64,000 nt of DNA from Vulcanisaeta sp. JCM 14467 (GTDB lineage: Archaea > Thermoproteota > Thermoprotei > Thermoproteales > Thermocladiaceae), in contig NZ_BBDM01000005.1 of the NCBI RefSeq assembly GCF_001316245.1, positions 1 through 64,000 on the forward strand. Direction: 5' to 3'. Shown piece after piece: positions 63,449 through 64,000 of this stretch. Under the pieces are notes generated by a model that was given only the letters and a program-made list of their open reading frames with translations, searched no databases and was not told where the DNA came from. A program made the position numbers and the translations under genes. Each line of letters opens with the position of its first letter. Position 1 is the first letter of the stretch.

Positions 63449-64000
63449 ATGCCCCTAGACCCAACGGTTAGGAAATTCCTTGAGGAGTTGAACAAGGTAA
63501 TGCCACAAATGACAAAGATCCCACTCAACGAGTTCAGGAAGATGTTTAGGGAGTTCTTCACATCACAACCAAGGAGACCTATCCATAAGGTGTATGACAT
63601 AACGATACCGGGGACGGAGGCGAAAATACCTGCCAGGGTCTACGTACCCAGGGAAGGCAATGACTTCGGCGTGCTTGTTTACTTCCATGGTGGTGGCTTT
63701 GTACTTGGTGATGTGGAGACATACGACCCACTATGTAGGGAATTAGCCGCAGCCTGTGACTGTGTGGTTGTCTCCGTGGATTATAGGCTAGCCCCTGAGT
63801 ATAAGTTCCCAGCAGCCGTAATTGACGCCTTCGACTCAACAAAGTGGGTTCTCGAGCACGCAAGGGAAGTCAATGGCGACCCGGAGAAGGTGGCGGTTGG
63901 CGGCGATAGTGCGGGTGGTAACCTGGCCGCCGTAGTGGCGATAATGGCCAGGGACCAGGGACTAAGACCAACCCTGAAGTACCAAGTCCTGATAAACCAT
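63449..64000 (+). CDS. Alpha/beta hydrolase, hormone-sensitive-lipase family esterase (partial)
   Basis: The first 184 residues are here. YFHGGGFVLGDVETYDPLCR has the oxyanion HGGGF, then VSVDYRLAPEYKFPAAVIDA, and the nucleophile elbow VGGDSAGGNLAAVVA. These enzymes hydrolyse short acyl esters; thermophilic archaeal members are common. The ATG at 63449 follows a short AT-rich run. The catalytic Asp and His lie beyond the window. Confidence 0.92.
   Translation, partial: MPLDPTVRKFLEELNKVMPQMTKIPLNEFRKMFREFFTSQPRRPIHKVYDITIPGTEAKIPARVYVPREGNDFGVLVYFHGGGFVLGDVETYDPLCRELAAACDCVVVSVDYRLAPEYKFPAAVIDAFDSTKWVLEHAREVNGDPEKVAVGGDSAGGNLAAVVAIMARDQGLRPTLKYQVLINH

Noticed and set aside
1-64000. CRISPR arrays, insertion-sequence transposases, or long tandem repeats
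   Set aside because: I saw no repeated 24-37 base units with spacers, no transposase-like protein and no long repeats.

Overview
The window is chromosomal DNA of a hyperthermophilic crenarchaeon (Thermoproteota), most likely in the Thermoproteales and closest in character to Vulcanisaeta/Caldivirga. The order is read from the gene set: archaeal GlyRS, EF-2, uL2 and uL14, Taw3, a tRNA-splicing endonuclease subunit, type 2 IPP isomerase, four-subunit 2-oxoacid:ferredoxin oxidoreductase and a crotonase/3-hydroxyacyl-CoA dehydrogenase fusion. It also fits the leaderless genes with a TATA box about 25-30 nt before the start codon, the heavy AGG use and the mid-40s GC by eye. The genus is an inference.

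The sequence carries about 40 apparent single-base frameshifts, including in EF-2, GlyRS, uL2, uL14, FeoB, HemB's neighbour aminotransferase and UbiD. Many are explained by one base missing from a short G, C or T run, so I read most as sequencing or assembly errors and annotate the genes across them.

Layout. 1-3.0 kb: ABC-2 permease tail, MFS transporter, SDR, nucleotidyltransferase. 3.1-6.1 kb: methylisocitrate-lyase-like enzyme and a bifunctional beta-oxidation-type enzyme. 6.1-8.8 kb: tungstate/molybdate-type uptake genes divergent from Taw3. 8.9-12.6 kb: NitT/TauT-type ABC transporter with a fused double permease, a small protein sharing the permease's C-terminal tail, and an RHH regulator. 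12.7-16.2 kb: uL14, GlyRS, agmatinase, NifX-like. 16.36-16.45 kb: a very long RNA-like hairpin with its own promoter. 16.5-20.2 kb: porGDAB, ASCH protein, class II tRNA with intron. 20.3-25.8 kb: pilin-like protein, two genes truncated at one junction, UbiD/UbiA quinone genes, MFS, DUF72. 25.8-28.7 kb: two C/D-box sRNA candidates, HEPN-like protein and a large surface protein in AT-rich DNA. 28.7-41.7 kb: rhomboid, radical SAM proteins, uL2, EndA-like, IDI-2, drug-type MFS, RNase Z-like, a Trp-tailed winged-helix regulator and two overlooked small genes. 41.7-44.7 kb: FAD oxidoreductase, GlcG/HbpS, radical SAM. 44.7-48.8 kb: a retropepsin cluster flanked by paralogous membrane proteins, and a HTH/membrane/33-residue-peptide operon. 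49-52 kb: tRNA-Gln, MaoC, surface protein, SWIM, MBL, a C/D-box sRNA and a putative zincin. 52-64 kb: EF-2, Mrp, MTHFR-like, HerA-like, aminotransferase, HemB, NicO and FeoBA around twin DtxR-like operators, then a truncated esterase.

Themes: the ferredoxin oxidoreductase, bifunctional acyl-CoA enzyme, MaoC hydratase and quinone genes belong to anaerobic or microaerobic carbon and electron metabolism. NicO and FeoAB appear under one metal-dependent control. Several unrecognised small genes and RNAs sit in the gaps.
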